A stretch of 17,468 nt of DNA from an uncultured Gemmatimonadota bacterium (GCA_946480295.1 CAMLIT010000092.1:1-17468), one strand, 5' to 3'; positions 1 through 9,391 are shown, numbered from the stretch's first letter. A program made the numbers and translations. Notes: generated by a model from the letters alone, not told the origin.

Positions 1-623
1 GCAAGCTCGGCGACGCCTTCGGCCTCGACCGCTGCGCCATCTTCCTCTCCGGCGAGAAGGACGAGGTCCGCCTCGTCGCCAGCTACGAGGATCCGACGAT
101 CCGCAACCTCGTCGTGGACCTCAACCGCTACCCGGAGCTGAAGCGCGCGTTCGAGTCGGGGGAGACGGTCTTCATCCCCGACGCGGCCAACGACCCGATG
201 CTCAAGAGCATCAAGTCGCAGCTCGACACGCGCAACGTGCGCTCGATCGTCGTCGTGCCGATCCAGTGGCAGGGTTCGGTCATCGGCGCGATCTTCCTGC
301 GCACCGAGCGGGACGCCGAGCCCTTCTCCGACGCCGACGTGCGCTTCTGCCAGGTGGTCGCGTCGCTGACGGCCAAGGCGCTGCGCAACGCGCACCGCTT
401 CGAGAGCCTCCTCCGCTCGCAGCAGGATGCCTCGCAGGGGCAGCGCCGCGCCGAGCTGCAGCGCATCGCCCTGATCGCGTTCATGAAGCGCCTCCTCGAC
501 CGCTACACGCACACCGAGGATCACGTCTGGGCGGAGACGCTGCTCCCGAAGGCCTCGGACGAGGAGCTCGGCCGGCTGGTCGCGGTGGCGATGCAGGTGC
601 TGGAGGAGGAATCGAAGGGCTAG
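1..623 (+). CDS. GAF-domain protein, 3' part (5' end outside window)
   Basis: The reading frame is open from base 3 to the TAG at 621-623, so the start lies upstream; the internal ATG at 114 falls inside the domain and is not the true start. The visible part (about 206 residues) begins in a GAF fold: 'DRCAIFLSGE', 'VRLVASYED', then 'RSIVVVPIQWQGSVIGAIFLR', ending with the helix 'FCQVVASLTAKALRNAHRFE'. GAF domains bind small ligands or mediate dimerisation in signalling proteins. A helical tail of about 80 residues follows, with no kinase, GGDEF or HTH motif visible. It is therefore probably the C-terminal sensory end of a response-regulator-like or stand-alone GAF protein; which one cannot be seen. 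The last codons (Ser-Lys-Gly-stop) already lie in a heptamer tandem repeat that continues into the intergenic region. Confidence 0.85.
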   Translation, partial: KLGDAFGLDRCAIFLSGEKDEVRLVASYEDPTIRNLVVDLNRYPELKRAFESGETVFIPDAANDPMLKSIKSQLDTRNVRSIVVVPIQWQGSVIGAIFLRTERDAEPFSDADVRFCQVVASLTAKALRNAHRFESLLRSQQDASQGQRRAELQRIALIAFMKRLLDRYTHTEDHVWAETLLPKASDEELGRLVAVAMQVLEEESKG

Positions 624-651
624 GGTCGAGGGTGTAGGGTCGAGGGTCGAG
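612..651 (+). repeat. Purine-rich heptamer tract spanning the GAF gene stop codon
   Basis: Period-7 tandem copies are readable as TCGAAGG, GCTAGGG, TCGAGGG, TGTAGGG, TCGAGGG, TCGAG. The stop TAG at 621-623 is part of the second unit. The tract is the reverse complement of the CCCTCGA tract that precedes ligA at 769-815. Confidence 0.85.
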
Positions 652-656
652 CCTGA

Positions 657-2846
<2,190 letters not shown>

Positions 2847-2860
2847 CCCTGGAGATCGCG

Positions 2861-3418
2861 ATGACTGACCCGTTCGACCTCACGGAGCAAGCCATGGTCG
2901 CACTCATGCGGGATTCGTTGACGGCGCTGCGCGTCACGCTCTTCCGCGACGTCGGCGCTGGCGCCGCGGGCTACCTCCAGGAATCCGGCTATGCCGGCGG
3001 CGCCGCGCTCTACGACGGCTTCGCGCACTGGCTCGCCCGGCGCGGCCTCGGCGCGCCGCACACGCTCGGCGCGCAGGAGTTCGGCGCGCGCGCGATGCAG
3101 TACTTCCGCGACCTCGGCTGGGGCTCGCTCCAGGTGACGCCGCTCACCGACGCCGTCGTCGCCATCGATTCCGAGGACTGGGCGGAAGCCGATCCCGGAC
3201 ACCCGCTCGCCTTCCCCGGCTGCCACGTCACCACCGGCATGTTCGCCGACTTCTTCGGCCGGCTCGCGGGCAGCCCGCTCGCCGTGATGGAGGTCGAGTG
3301 CCGCTCGTCAGGCGCGCCGCGCTGCCGCTTCCTGCTCGGCAGCGCGGACGTCATGCAGCACGTCTACGACGAGATGGCGCGCGGCGTGGACTACGCGGAC
3401 GCGGCGGCGACGGTCTAG
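2861..3418 (+). CDS. V4R-domain (4-vinyl reductase-like) protein
   Basis: This 185-residue protein ends in a typical V4R domain: 'FPGCHVTTGMFADFFGRLAGSPLAVMEVEC' style core (split here, residues about 118-147) followed by 'GAPRCRFLLGS' (151-161), with Cys121, Cys147 and Cys155 at the family positions. V4R domains bind small hydrophobic ligands or metal and occur in BchJ-like proteins and as sensors for regulators; no partner domain is present here, so the ligand is unknown. The ATG at 2861 is preferred because GGAG (2851-2854) sits six bases upstream; a GTG at 2843 overlapping the ligA stop would add six residues. It is probably co-transcribed with ligA. Its TAG lies inside a CTAG shared with the convergent gene's stop. 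Confidence 0.8.
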   Translation: MTDPFDLTEQAMVALMRDSLTALRVTLFRDVGAGAAGYLQESGYAGGAALYDGFAHWLARRGLGAPHTLGAQEFGARAMQYFRDLGWGSLQVTPLTDAVVAIDSEDWAEADPGHPLAFPGCHVTTGMFADFFGRLAGSPLAVMEVECRSSGAPRCRFLLGSADVMQHVYDEMARGVDYADAAATV

Positions 3419-3963
3419 CTCCCGAGCTGCTGCTGCGCCTCGCGCAGCGCGTCGGCGTAGAGCGGGTTCGTCACCAGCTCGCCGTCGATGAGGATCTCGC
3501 GGTCCCACGGGAGGACGATCGCGCTCTCGGTGGCGAGGGCGTGGAAGTCCGGCACGTACGTCCCCGTGCGGAACGCCACCGCCGTGCGCACCTCCTTCGC
3601 GCCCGCGTTCACGCACGCGCCCACGGCGAGCCGCAGCGTCGCCCCGGAATCGCAGGTCTCGTCGACGACGAGCACGCGCCGGTTGCGCACGCCCGTCGGC
3701 GCGGCGCCGAGCACCGCCGGCGTCTCGCGCACCTTCTCCGCCCCGAACCGGCGGCTCACGACGATCGAGGAGAACTCGCGGTTGAGGATCGCGGCGATCA
3801 CCGCGCCCGGGATCACGCCAGCCGTCGCGACGCCCACGACGAGCTCCGGGTCGTAGCTGCGGGCGACCTTCAGCGCGAGGGCGCGCGAGAGCTCGCCGAA
3901 CAGCGGCCACTCGACCTCGAACACACCCTTGTTCCGCTCGACGTCCAGACGGCGTGGAGTCAT
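3415..3963 (-). CDS. Phosphoribosyltransferase (COG2236-like, purine-type)
   Basis: This 182-aa protein has the type I PRTase signature 'VLVVDETCDSGATL' (97-110), which binds PRPP, preceded by 'LVVGVATAGVIPGAVIAAIL' (41-60). The ending 'DFHALATESAIVLPWDRE' resembles COG2236 hypoxanthine/xanthine-type enzymes, which end in a similar aromatic/proline-rich segment. The likely role is purine-base salvage or a nucleobase-related transfer; the substrate cannot be read from sequence. The frame is open further upstream (to 4209), but those 82 residues are Arg/Pro-rich and not family-like, so the ATG at 3963 is chosen. An AGGGG lies about 11 bases upstream. The gene is divergent from the TPR gene and convergent with the V4R gene, with a 4-base overlap. 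Confidence 0.85.
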   Translation of the reverse strand: MTPRRLDVERNKGVFEVEWPLFGELSRALALKVARSYDPELVVGVATAGVIPGAVIAAILNREFSSIVVSRRFGAEKVRETPAVLGAAPTGVRNRRVLVVDETCDSGATLRLAVGACVNAGAKEVRTAVAFRTGTYVPDFHALATESAIVLPWDREILIDGELVTNPLYADALREAQQQLGS

Positions 3964-4019
3964 GTGACAGCAGTCCCCTGAAAGACGTGGGCTCCGGCGA
4001 TCCACAGGTCGATCTTCGT

Positions 4020-4048
4020 AAGCTATCCCCGCCCCGGATGGCGTGGAA
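4020..4048 (-). promoter_or_regulatory. Possible promoter of the phosphoribosyltransferase gene
   Basis: On the minus strand a TTCCAC (4048-4043), 17-bp spacer and TAGCTT (4025-4020) arrangement lies about 57 bases upstream of the ATG. Both hexamers match the consensus only partly, so this is a weak prediction. Confidence 0.25.
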
Positions 4049-4052
4049 GCAC

Positions 4053-4085
4053 GACGCGTGCGCCGTCGCGCCACGCACGGGCGTC
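4053..4085. promoter_or_regulatory. Imperfect dyad between divergent genes
   Basis: GACGCGTGCG (4053-4062) faces CGCACG-GG-CGTC (4074-4085): six plus four complementary bases with a two-base bulge, around an 11-base centre. It sits midway between the two divergent candidate promoters, where a shared operator could lie. Confidence 0.3.
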
Positions 4086-4089
4086 GCGG

Positions 4090-4118
4090 TTGCTCCCATC
4101 GGGCGCACAGAATAGCTT
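4090..4118 (+). promoter_or_regulatory. Possible promoter of the TPR-ParA-lipoprotein unit
   Basis: TTGCTC (4090-4095), a 17-bp spacer and TAGCTT (4113-4118) give a sigma-70-like layout about 60 bases upstream of the TPR gene ATG. Matches are three of six in each box. Confidence 0.3.
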
Positions 4119-4177
4119 TGCGCTCTGGCGCTCGGTGACCAGCCAGCCTCCTCTCGTCGCTCCCACTCCCGTCCCGC

Positions 4178-4633
4178 ATGTCCTGGTGGAGTCGCCTGCT
4201 CGGCGGCAAGTCGGACCACGATTTGAAGCCCCAGCGCCTCGACTACCTCAACGAGGCACTCGCGCTGGAGCGCCAGGGCGACTATGACGCCGCGTTGACC
4301 TCCTACCGCCTCGCGCTGCGCGACCACCCGAACGACCCGCGCATCCTCCAGAACATGGCGATCGCGTATTCCAAGACGGGACGGCAGGAGGAGGCGATCC
4401 GGTGCTACCGGCGGGCGCTGGAGCTCGCTCCGACCCTCTCCGGCGCGCACTATGGGCTCGCCTTCCTGCTGCTGCGGCGCGGCGACGCCATGGGGGCCGA
4501 GGAGCACCTCGACGCCTTCCTCGCCCGCCCCCCCGCGAGCCCTGAGGCGGAGCGCTGGGTCCGCCACGCGGAGCACACTCTGCAGCGCCTGAGGTCCGGC
4601 GCGGACGCGGTGGCCGACGACTCGGAATCCTGA
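4178..4633 (+). CDS. Small TPR-repeat protein
   Basis: This 151-residue protein is built mostly of tetratricopeptide repeats: 'LDYLNEALALERQGDYDAAL' opens the first, 'PRILQNMAIAYSKTGRQEEA' the second and 'LSGAHYGLAFLLLRRGDAMG' the third, each with the Gly/Ala/Pro spacing of TPR helices. No signal peptide or membrane helix is visible; the N-terminus 'MSWWSRLLGGK' is amphipathic and might touch membrane. TPRs mediate protein-protein contacts, so it may be an adaptor for the ParA-like ATPase encoded one base further downstream. The start follows a pyrimidine-rich leader without a Shine-Dalgarno sequence. Confidence 0.85.
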   Translation: MSWWSRLLGGKSDHDLKPQRLDYLNEALALERQGDYDAALTSYRLALRDHPNDPRILQNMAIAYSKTGRQEEAIRCYRRALELAPTLSGAHYGLAFLLLRRGDAMGAEEHLDAFLARPPASPEAERWVRHAEHTLQRLRSGADAVADDSES

Positions 4634-4634
4634 C

Positions 4635-5402
4635 GTGGGCCAGGTGCTCGCGGTCGTCAGCCAGAAGGGCGGCGTCGGCAAGACGACGACAGCCATCAAC
4701 ATCGCCGCGGCGTTCGCGCGTCGCGGGACGCGGACGCTGCTCGTGGACAGCGATCCGCAGGGCTCCGTCCGCCTCGGCCTGGGCATCCACGGCGCGGAGG
4801 CCCGCTCCGGCTTCTCCGATTTTCTCGCCGGCACCCGGCAGATGCACGAGGTGGTGCATCCGACCGAGATCCCCTGGCTGCGCGTCGTGCCCGTCGGCTC
4901 GGTGTCCGAGCTCGGCGACCACGACCGATACCAGCACGAGTTCGCCGCGTCGCCGCGCGTGACGGAGCTCTTCTCGCGCGCGCGGTCGCTGGGCTATCTC
5001 GTGGTGGTGGACACGCCGCCGGGACTCGGGCCGGTCGTGCACCGCGTGCTGGCCGACAGCCAGCACGTTCTCGTTCCCATGCAGTGCGAGCCCGTCGCGC
5101 TCCAGACCAGCACGCAGATCCTGCGCGGCATCCGCGACATCGCGGCGCGCAACGAGTGCCTCGTCTTCGAGGGGATGCTGCTGACGATGCTCGAGCAGGG
5201 GAACCCGGTCTCGGAGCGGGTGGCGGCGTACGTGCGCGAGCAGCTCCCCGCCGACCTCGTGCTCGACATCACGATCCCACGGACCTTCGCCTCCATCGAC
5301 GCCTTCGCCGCCGGCCAGCCGGTCGTATTGCACTCGCCGGACGACGCCGCGGCGCGGGCCTACGAAGCGGTCGTGGACGAGCTGGCGCGGCGGTTCGCGT
5401 GA
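4635..5402 (+). CDS. ParA/MinD-family (Soj-like) ATPase, orphan
   Basis: This 255-aa protein opens with the deviant Walker A 'KGGVGKTTT' (11-19; signature Lys11, catalytic Lys16), then 'LLVDSDPQGS' (35-44) and the Walker B region 'VVVDTPPGLG'. These are hallmarks of ParA-type ATPases that dimerise on ATP and bind DNA or membrane to segregate plasmids and chromosomes or to position protein complexes. No parB gene or parS-like repeat is seen next to it, and the partners are a TPR protein upstream and a lipoprotein downstream. A cargo-positioning role is therefore as likely as chromosome segregation (inference). Start is GTG at 4635, one base after the TPR stop, implying translational coupling. 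Its TGA overlaps the next ATG (TGATG). Confidence 0.92.
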   Translation: MGQVLAVVSQKGGVGKTTTAINIAAAFARRGTRTLLVDSDPQGSVRLGLGIHGAEARSGFSDFLAGTRQMHEVVHPTEIPWLRVVPVGSVSELGDHDRYQHEFAASPRVTELFSRARSLGYLVVVDTPPGLGPVVHRVLADSQHVLVPMQCEPVALQTSTQILRGIRDIAARNECLVFEGMLLTMLEQGNPVSERVAAYVREQLPADLVLDITIPRTFASIDAFAAGQPVVLHSPDDAAARAYEAVVDELARRFA

Positions 5403-6214
5403 TGCGCCGAGCGATCGTCCTCGGGATCGCGGCGGGCGTCGTCGCCTTCGCCTGCTACCCGATCGAGTCGCCGCCGGGGGGCGTGGCATCCATCTCCACG
5501 GTCCAGCCGCCCTTCACGGCGGTCGTCGTCGGCGACACGCTGCGCGACAGCGCGGGCGTGGTGGCGCCCCTGCGCGTGTACGCGTTCGACACGCACGGCG
5601 ACACGATGAAGCTGCAGCCCAGCTTCGTGGTCCTCGACAGCGGCGCGCACATGGTCGGCGGCTCCATGCTCGTCGGCGACAGCGTGCGCAGCACGCCCGT
5701 GCGCGTGGTCGGCTCCTTCGGGAGCCTCCAGACGCCCCCCGATTCGATCTACGTCACCGTCGCGCCGACCACCCTCGTCGCGACAACGACCACCGACGCC
5801 ACCGGCCACACCGACACGCTGCGCTTCGTGCCGGACACCGCCTGGAGCGCGAACAACGCCACGCTCCAGCTCGCGGTGAAGGGCGGGCCGGGGGACAGCG
5901 TCGCCGTGCCGGGGTGGATCGGCTCGTTCCACGTCGACATGGCGCCCGCGTCGCGCGACACGGCACCGAGCGTGTACGTGGTGGACGACCGGGGGACGAC
6001 GCCGGCGAGGAGCGACACGGCGGACGCCAGCGGCACCCTCAGCCGGAAGCTGATCCTCCGGGCGGGCGCGCTCGCCGACACCGCGCTCGTCCTCGGCCAC
6101 CGGGTGGACAGCATCGTCGTGAGCGTGCGCGCGAGCTACCGGGGGAGCGCGCTGGCCGGCAGCCCCGCGCGGTTCGTGATCCCGGTCAAGGTCAAGGGAT
6201 TCAGCACGCCGTAG
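5402..6214 (+). CDS. Probable secreted lipoprotein with Ig-like repeats
   Basis: This 270-residue product is not recognised as a named family. The N-terminus 'MRRAIVLGIAAGVVAFAC' is a short positively charged, hydrophobic signal ending in Cys18, a weak lipobox (A-F-A-C). The rest is rich in Asp, Thr, Val and Ser with alternating hydrophobics ('DSIYVTVAP', 'VDSIVVSVRASYRG', 'RFVIPVKVKG'), as in beta-sandwich (Ig-like) domains. It is probably exported and anchored to a membrane. The ATG shares an A with the ParA TGA, so it is translationally coupled to the ParA-like gene. This would place an envelope protein and a cytosolic positioning ATPase in one operon; a functional link is inference. Confidence 0.75.
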   Translation: MRRAIVLGIAAGVVAFACYPIESPPGGVASISTVQPPFTAVVVGDTLRDSAGVVAPLRVYAFDTHGDTMKLQPSFVVLDSGAHMVGGSMLVGDSVRSTPVRVVGSFGSLQTPPDSIYVTVAPTTLVATTTTDATGHTDTLRFVPDTAWSANNATLQLAVKGGPGDSVAVPGWIGSFHVDMAPASRDTAPSVYVVDDRGTTPARSDTADASGTLSRKLILRAGALADTALVLGHRVDSIVVSVRASYRGSALAGSPARFVIPVKVKGFSTP

Positions 6215-6253
6215 TCGGGGCACCGATCTGTTCCGGCGCCGCCGGACGCGCGG

Positions 6254-6259
6254 TATACT
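6254..6259 (+). promoter_or_regulatory. Candidate -10 box (TATACT) for the acyl-CoA synthetase gene
   Basis: TATACT stands out in GC-rich surroundings 53 bases before the ATG. Seventeen bases upstream is TTCCGG, a poor -35. The 97-base gap after the lipoprotein stop is compatible with a separate promoter. Confidence 0.45.
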
Positions 6260-6311
6260 GGAAACGAGCGGCACACTGCCAACGCACGGCACTCATGCGA
6301 GGGAGGCCCGG

Positions 6312-8150
6312 ATGATCACGAGCGGAGGTCCCCGCAACTCGGCTCCCGGCACGCTGACGCACCTGTTCCTGGATGCCGTCGCGAAGTACGACAAGCCCGA
6401 CGCGCTCCAGTCGAAGGTCGCCGGGCAGTATCGGCCGATCTCGCACCGCGAGCTGGCGGACCGCGTCCGCCGCGTCGCCCTCGGCCTGGAGGAGCTCGGC
6501 GTCCAGCCGGGCGAGCGCGTGGCCATCCTGTCGGAGAACCGGCCGGAATGGGCCATCGCCGACTTCGCCTGCCTGACGTCGCGCCTCACCGACGTGCCGA
6601 TCTACCCGAACCTGCCGCCCGAGCAGGCGGCGTACATCCTCCGCGACTCTGGCGCGGTGGCGATCTTCGTGTCCGACGCCGAGCAGGCGCGGAAGATCAT
6701 CGAGGTCCGCCACGAGGTGCCGAGCCTGAAATGGGTGATCGGCTTCGGACCGAAGTGCGAAGCGGGCGAGGACCTGACCCTCGCCCAGCTCGAGGCGAAG
6801 GGAGCGAGCGTCGACACGCCGGAGCGCGCCGCGTCCTACCGAGACGGGGCGCTGAGCGTCGACCCGGACCACGTCGCCACGATCATCTATACGTCCGGCA
6901 CGACGGGCGAGCCGAAGGGCGTCATGCTCACGCACGACAACTTCTGGTCGAACGTCGTCGCGGCAGCCGCGGTGATCCCCTTCAGCGGCGCCGATACGGC
7001 GCTCAGCTTCCTGCCGCTGTCGCACGTCTTCGAGCGGATGGCGGGGCACTACCTGATGTTCCACACGGGGACGTCGATCGCCTACGCCGAATCGGTCGAC
7101 ACCGTGCCGCTCAACCTGACCGAGGTGCGCCCCACGCTCGTGCTCTCCGTGCCGCGCCTCTACGAGAAGATGTACGCGCGCGTGCTGGAGAACGCGCTCT
7201 CCGGCAGCGCGGTGAAGAAACGGATCTTCTTCTGGGCGCGGAGCGTGGCGGACCGGTGGGCCGACGTGAAGCTCGCCGGCCGCGAGCCGCGCGGCCTGCT
7301 CGCGCTGCAGTACGCGATCGCGCAGAAGCTCGTGTTCTCCAAGCTGAAGGAGCGCACCGGCGGCCGGCTGCGCTACTTCGTGTCCGGCGGCGCGCCGCTG
7401 GCGCCGGAGATCAACAAGTTCTTCTACGCGGCGGGGCTCGTGATCCTCGAGGGCTACGGCCTCACGGAGACCTCGCCCGTGATCGCCGTGAACCGCCCGA
7501 ACGCCTTCCGCATCGGCACCGTCGGCGTCCCGATCCCCGGCGTGGAGGTGAGCATCGCCCCCGACGGCGAGATCCTCACGCGCGGCCCGCACGTCATGAA
7601 GGGCTACTTCAACAAGCCGGAGGCGACGAAGGAAGCGATCGACGCCGAGGGCTGGTTCCACACCGGCGACATCGGCGAGCTGCGCGACGGCTTCCTCGCC
7701 ATCACCGACCGGAAGAAGGACATCATCGTCACCGCCGGCGGCAAGAACATCGCGCCCCAGCCGATCGAGAACGCGGTGAAGACGAACAAGTACGTGAGCC
7801 AGGCCGTCATGATCGGCGACCGGCGGAAGTACCCGGTGCTGCTCGTCGTGCCGAACTGGGACACGCTCGAGAAGTGGGCCGCGTACAAGAACATCATCTG
7901 GACCGGTCGCTCGCAGCTCCTCGCTATGCCGACGGTGAAGGCGAAGATGGAGAAGGAGGTGTTCGAGGAGCTGGTCGGGCTGGCCCGCTTCGAGATGCCG
8001 AAGAAGATCGCCCTCCTCGAGCACGACTTCTCCATCGAGCGCGGGGAGCTCACGCCGACGCTGAAGGTGAAGCGGCGCGTGGTCGACCGGGCGTACAAGG
8101 ACGTCATCGACGCCCTGTATCAGGACGAGCACGAGCCCGCGGCGGTCTAG
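6312..8150 (+). CDS. Long-chain fatty acid-CoA ligase (FAA1/FadD15-type AMP-binding enzyme)
   Basis: It activates fatty acids to acyl-CoA through an acyl-adenylate. This 612-aa protein has the full ANL-family set: the P-loop-like 'YTSGTTGEPKGVMLTH' (193-208), 'GYGLTETSPV' (381-390), 'GWFHTGDIGEL' (447-457), 'DRKKDIIVTAGGKNIAPQPIE' region (466-486) and the C-terminal 'LTPTLKVKRR' near 590-605. The 'RPxxxxSVPRLYEK' stretch and overall length fit the COG1022 long-chain branch rather than short-chain acetyl-CoA synthetases. Start is ATG 6312 with an excellent GGAGG at 6302-6306, five bases away. The role would be beta-oxidation or lipid remodelling at the inner membrane face. A lipoprotein gene follows after a 45-base gap that holds a hairpin. 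Confidence 0.95.
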   Translation: MITSGGPRNSAPGTLTHLFLDAVAKYDKPDALQSKVAGQYRPISHRELADRVRRVALGLEELGVQPGERVAILSENRPEWAIADFACLTSRLTDVPIYPNLPPEQAAYILRDSGAVAIFVSDAEQARKIIEVRHEVPSLKWVIGFGPKCEAGEDLTLAQLEAKGASVDTPERAASYRDGALSVDPDHVATIIYTSGTTGEPKGVMLTHDNFWSNVVAAAAVIPFSGADTALSFLPLSHVFERMAGHYLMFHTGTSIAYAESVDTVPLNLTEVRPTLVLSVPRLYEKMYARVLENALSGSAVKKRIFFWARSVADRWADVKLAGREPRGLLALQYAIAQKLVFSKLKERTGGRLRYFVSGGAPLAPEINKFFYAAGLVILEGYGLTETSPVIAVNRPNAFRIGTVGVPIPGVEVSIAPDGEILTRGPHVMKGYFNKPEATKEAIDAEGWFHTGDIGELRDGFLAITDRKKDIIVTAGGKNIAPQPIENAVKTNKYVSQAVMIGDRRKYPVLLVVPNWDTLEKWAAYKNIIWTGRSQLLAMPTVKAKMEKEVFEELVGLARFEMPKKIALLEHDFSIERGELTPTLKVKRRVVDRAYKDVIDALYQDEHEPAAV

Positions 8151-8159
8151 GCATGTCCC

Positions 8160-8195
8160 CTGCACTCCTCGGAGCGAATGCTCAGAGGAGTGCAG
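8160..8195 (+). promoter_or_regulatory. Hairpin covering the lipoprotein gene's Shine-Dalgarno
   Basis: CTGCACTCCTC (8160-8170) pairs perfectly with GAGGAGTGCAG (8185-8195), 11 bp. After one G-A mismatch, GAGC/GCTC adds 4 bp closed by a GAAT tetraloop. The GAGGAG ribosome binding site is in the 3' arm and the arm ends at the base before the ATG. There is no T-run, so it is unlikely to be a simple intrinsic terminator. Confidence 0.75.
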
Positions 8196-8708
8196 ATGCG
8201 CAAGATCGCCGCGTTACTGGGACTGACGGTCGCGCTCGGCGGCTGCGGGCTCTTCCACCACACCGAGCCGCCGGCGCACACGTCGCCGAACACCACGGCC
8301 GTGTGGGGCAAGTGGGTGCTCCGGCATCCGGACTCGACGAGCTTCGCCGGCGCGACGAGCGTCGAGCTCGCCATGCAGCCCGGCACCTTCACCCTCACCG
8401 CCAACTACCCGGGCAACTCCCCGGTCGTGATCACGGGGCACGTGGACCAGTCGGACAACGGGCTGCTCACCTTCCTCCCCGAGAGCGGGGTGGGTGCCAC
8501 CTCCGACCGCTGGCACGCCTTCCACTTCGTCGCCGGCCAGCCGATCACGGTACTGGCGAGCGCGGCGGGCAACAGCCTCGTGTTCGCGCCCTCGTCGCGC
8601 CTCGTGGACCCGACGCCGAGCTCCGTGTGGAACCGCGTCGACGCGGCGGCGGCCGCGGGGCTCGTCGGGGAGCGGGCGGCCCGGAGCGACACGACCAAGC
8701 CTCGCTGA
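8196..8708 (+). CDS. Small predicted lipoprotein
   Basis: This 170-residue protein starts 'MRKIAALLGLTVALGGCGLF', a classic type II signal peptide with lipobox L-G-G-C (Cys17). The mature part resembles a small beta-rich domain ('GTFTLTANYPG', 'PVVITGHVDQSDNGLLTF', 'NSLVFAPSSR') with no recognisable catalytic motif. The function is unknown. The frame is open to an ATG at 8178, but ATG 8196 is chosen because it gives the signal peptide and has GAGGAG five bases upstream. That ribosome binding site is buried in a strong hairpin, which implies structure-dependent translation. It may be read through from the acyl-CoA synthetase gene. Confidence 0.8.
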   Translation: MRKIAALLGLTVALGGCGLFHHTEPPAHTSPNTTAVWGKWVLRHPDSTSFAGATSVELAMQPGTFTLTANYPGNSPVVITGHVDQSDNGLLTFLPESGVGATSDRWHAFHFVAGQPITVLASAAGNSLVFAPSSRLVDPTPSSVWNRVDAAAAAGLVGERAARSDTTKPR

Positions 8709-8714
8709 CGGGCG

Positions 8715-8750
8715 GCCGTCGGCAGGCGGGCGGGCGCAGGCGCCGACGGC
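8715..8750. terminator. Inverted repeat between convergent genes
   Basis: GCCGTCGGC (8715-8723) pairs perfectly with GCCGACGGC (8742-8750) over an 18-base loop. It lies between the stops of the lipoprotein gene (8708) and the minus-strand zinc-ribbon gene (8761), where a two-way terminator is expected. No T-run follows on either strand. Confidence 0.45.
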
Positions 8751-8760
8751 GCGCGCCCGC

Positions 8761-9387
8761 CTAACGCCGCCCGAGCCCCACGATCCGCGACGGCGGCGCC
8801 TCGCGCTCGCCCACCCACACGCGCTCGTCGCGCACCAGCTCCGTGACGCCGGCGGGCACCGGCAGCGAGACCGGCCCGACCACGCGCCCCTTCGGCCGGA
8901 TCGCCGGGAGCGCCGAGGCGGCGAGCGCGCCGCTCGTCGACGCGTCGAAGGCGATCCCGCGCAGCGCCATGCGCGCGAACGGGAGCGCCTCCCCCACGAC
9001 GACGCCCGACACCCCCAGCCCCATCTCCACGTCGCGCGGCGGATTCACGAGCACGAGGTGCAGCTCGGTGAGCGCCTGCGCGACGCGCGCCTGGCTCCCC
9101 CAGTCGCCGACGAGCGCGGCGAAGCCGCGGGGCTCGGCGAGGTCGAGGAAGGCCGCCAGCCGCATCGCCTCCTCCTGGCTCTCCGGCGACGCGTGCGGGA
9201 CCTGCTCCGGCGTGCGCTCCACGAAGTACGCGACGCCGTCGCGGATCGGATACTCGGCGCGGCAGATCGGACAGCCGAGGATCCCGTCCATGATGTCGCG
9301 CTCGACGACGCGCGCCGAGGAGGCGACGAGCCACGTCTCCTGGTGCGGCTGCGGGCAGCGGAGGTGGTCGATGAAGTCGATGAACAC
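8761..9387 (-). CDS. Zinc-ribbon (Trm112-like) protein with methyltransferase-like remainder
   Basis: This 208-residue protein begins with 'DFIDHLRCPQPHQ' and 'GCPICRAEYPIRDGVAYF': a C-x3-H plus C-x2-C zinc ribbon whose 'YPIRDGVAYF' ending matches Trm112/YcaR-like domains, which partner or precede methyltransferases. The rest has 'FAALVGDWGSQARVAQALTE' at the place of SAM motif I, then 'LRGIAFDASTSGALAAS' and a 'PAIRPKGRVVGPV' strand-turn as in class I methyltransferases, but no G-x-G-x-G loop. It is perhaps a degenerate, non-catalytic methyltransferase. Start is uncertain: GTG 9387 is chosen because upstream codons read through a heptamer tract and are not protein-like. It is third in a minus-strand cluster after the PTPS-like and SDR genes. 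Confidence 0.65.
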   Translation of the reverse strand: MFIDFIDHLRCPQPHQETWLVASSARVVERDIMDGILGCPICRAEYPIRDGVAYFVERTPEQVPHASPESQEEAMRLAAFLDLAEPRGFAALVGDWGSQARVAQALTELHLVLVNPPRDVEMGLGVSGVVVGEALPFARMALRGIAFDASTSGALAASALPAIRPKGRVVGPVSLPVPAGVTELVRDERVWVGEREAPPSRIVGLGRR

Positions 9388-9391
9388 TTCA

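Noticed and set aside
3964..4209. N-terminal 82-residue extension of the phosphoribosyltransferase frame
   Set aside because: The residues are Arg/Pro-rich with no family similarity, whereas ATG 3963 gives a normal N-terminus and leaves space for divergent promoters.
4635..5402. Chromosome partition locus with parS sites
   Set aside because: No ParB-like gene follows and no repeated palindromic 16-mers were seen around the ATPase gene.
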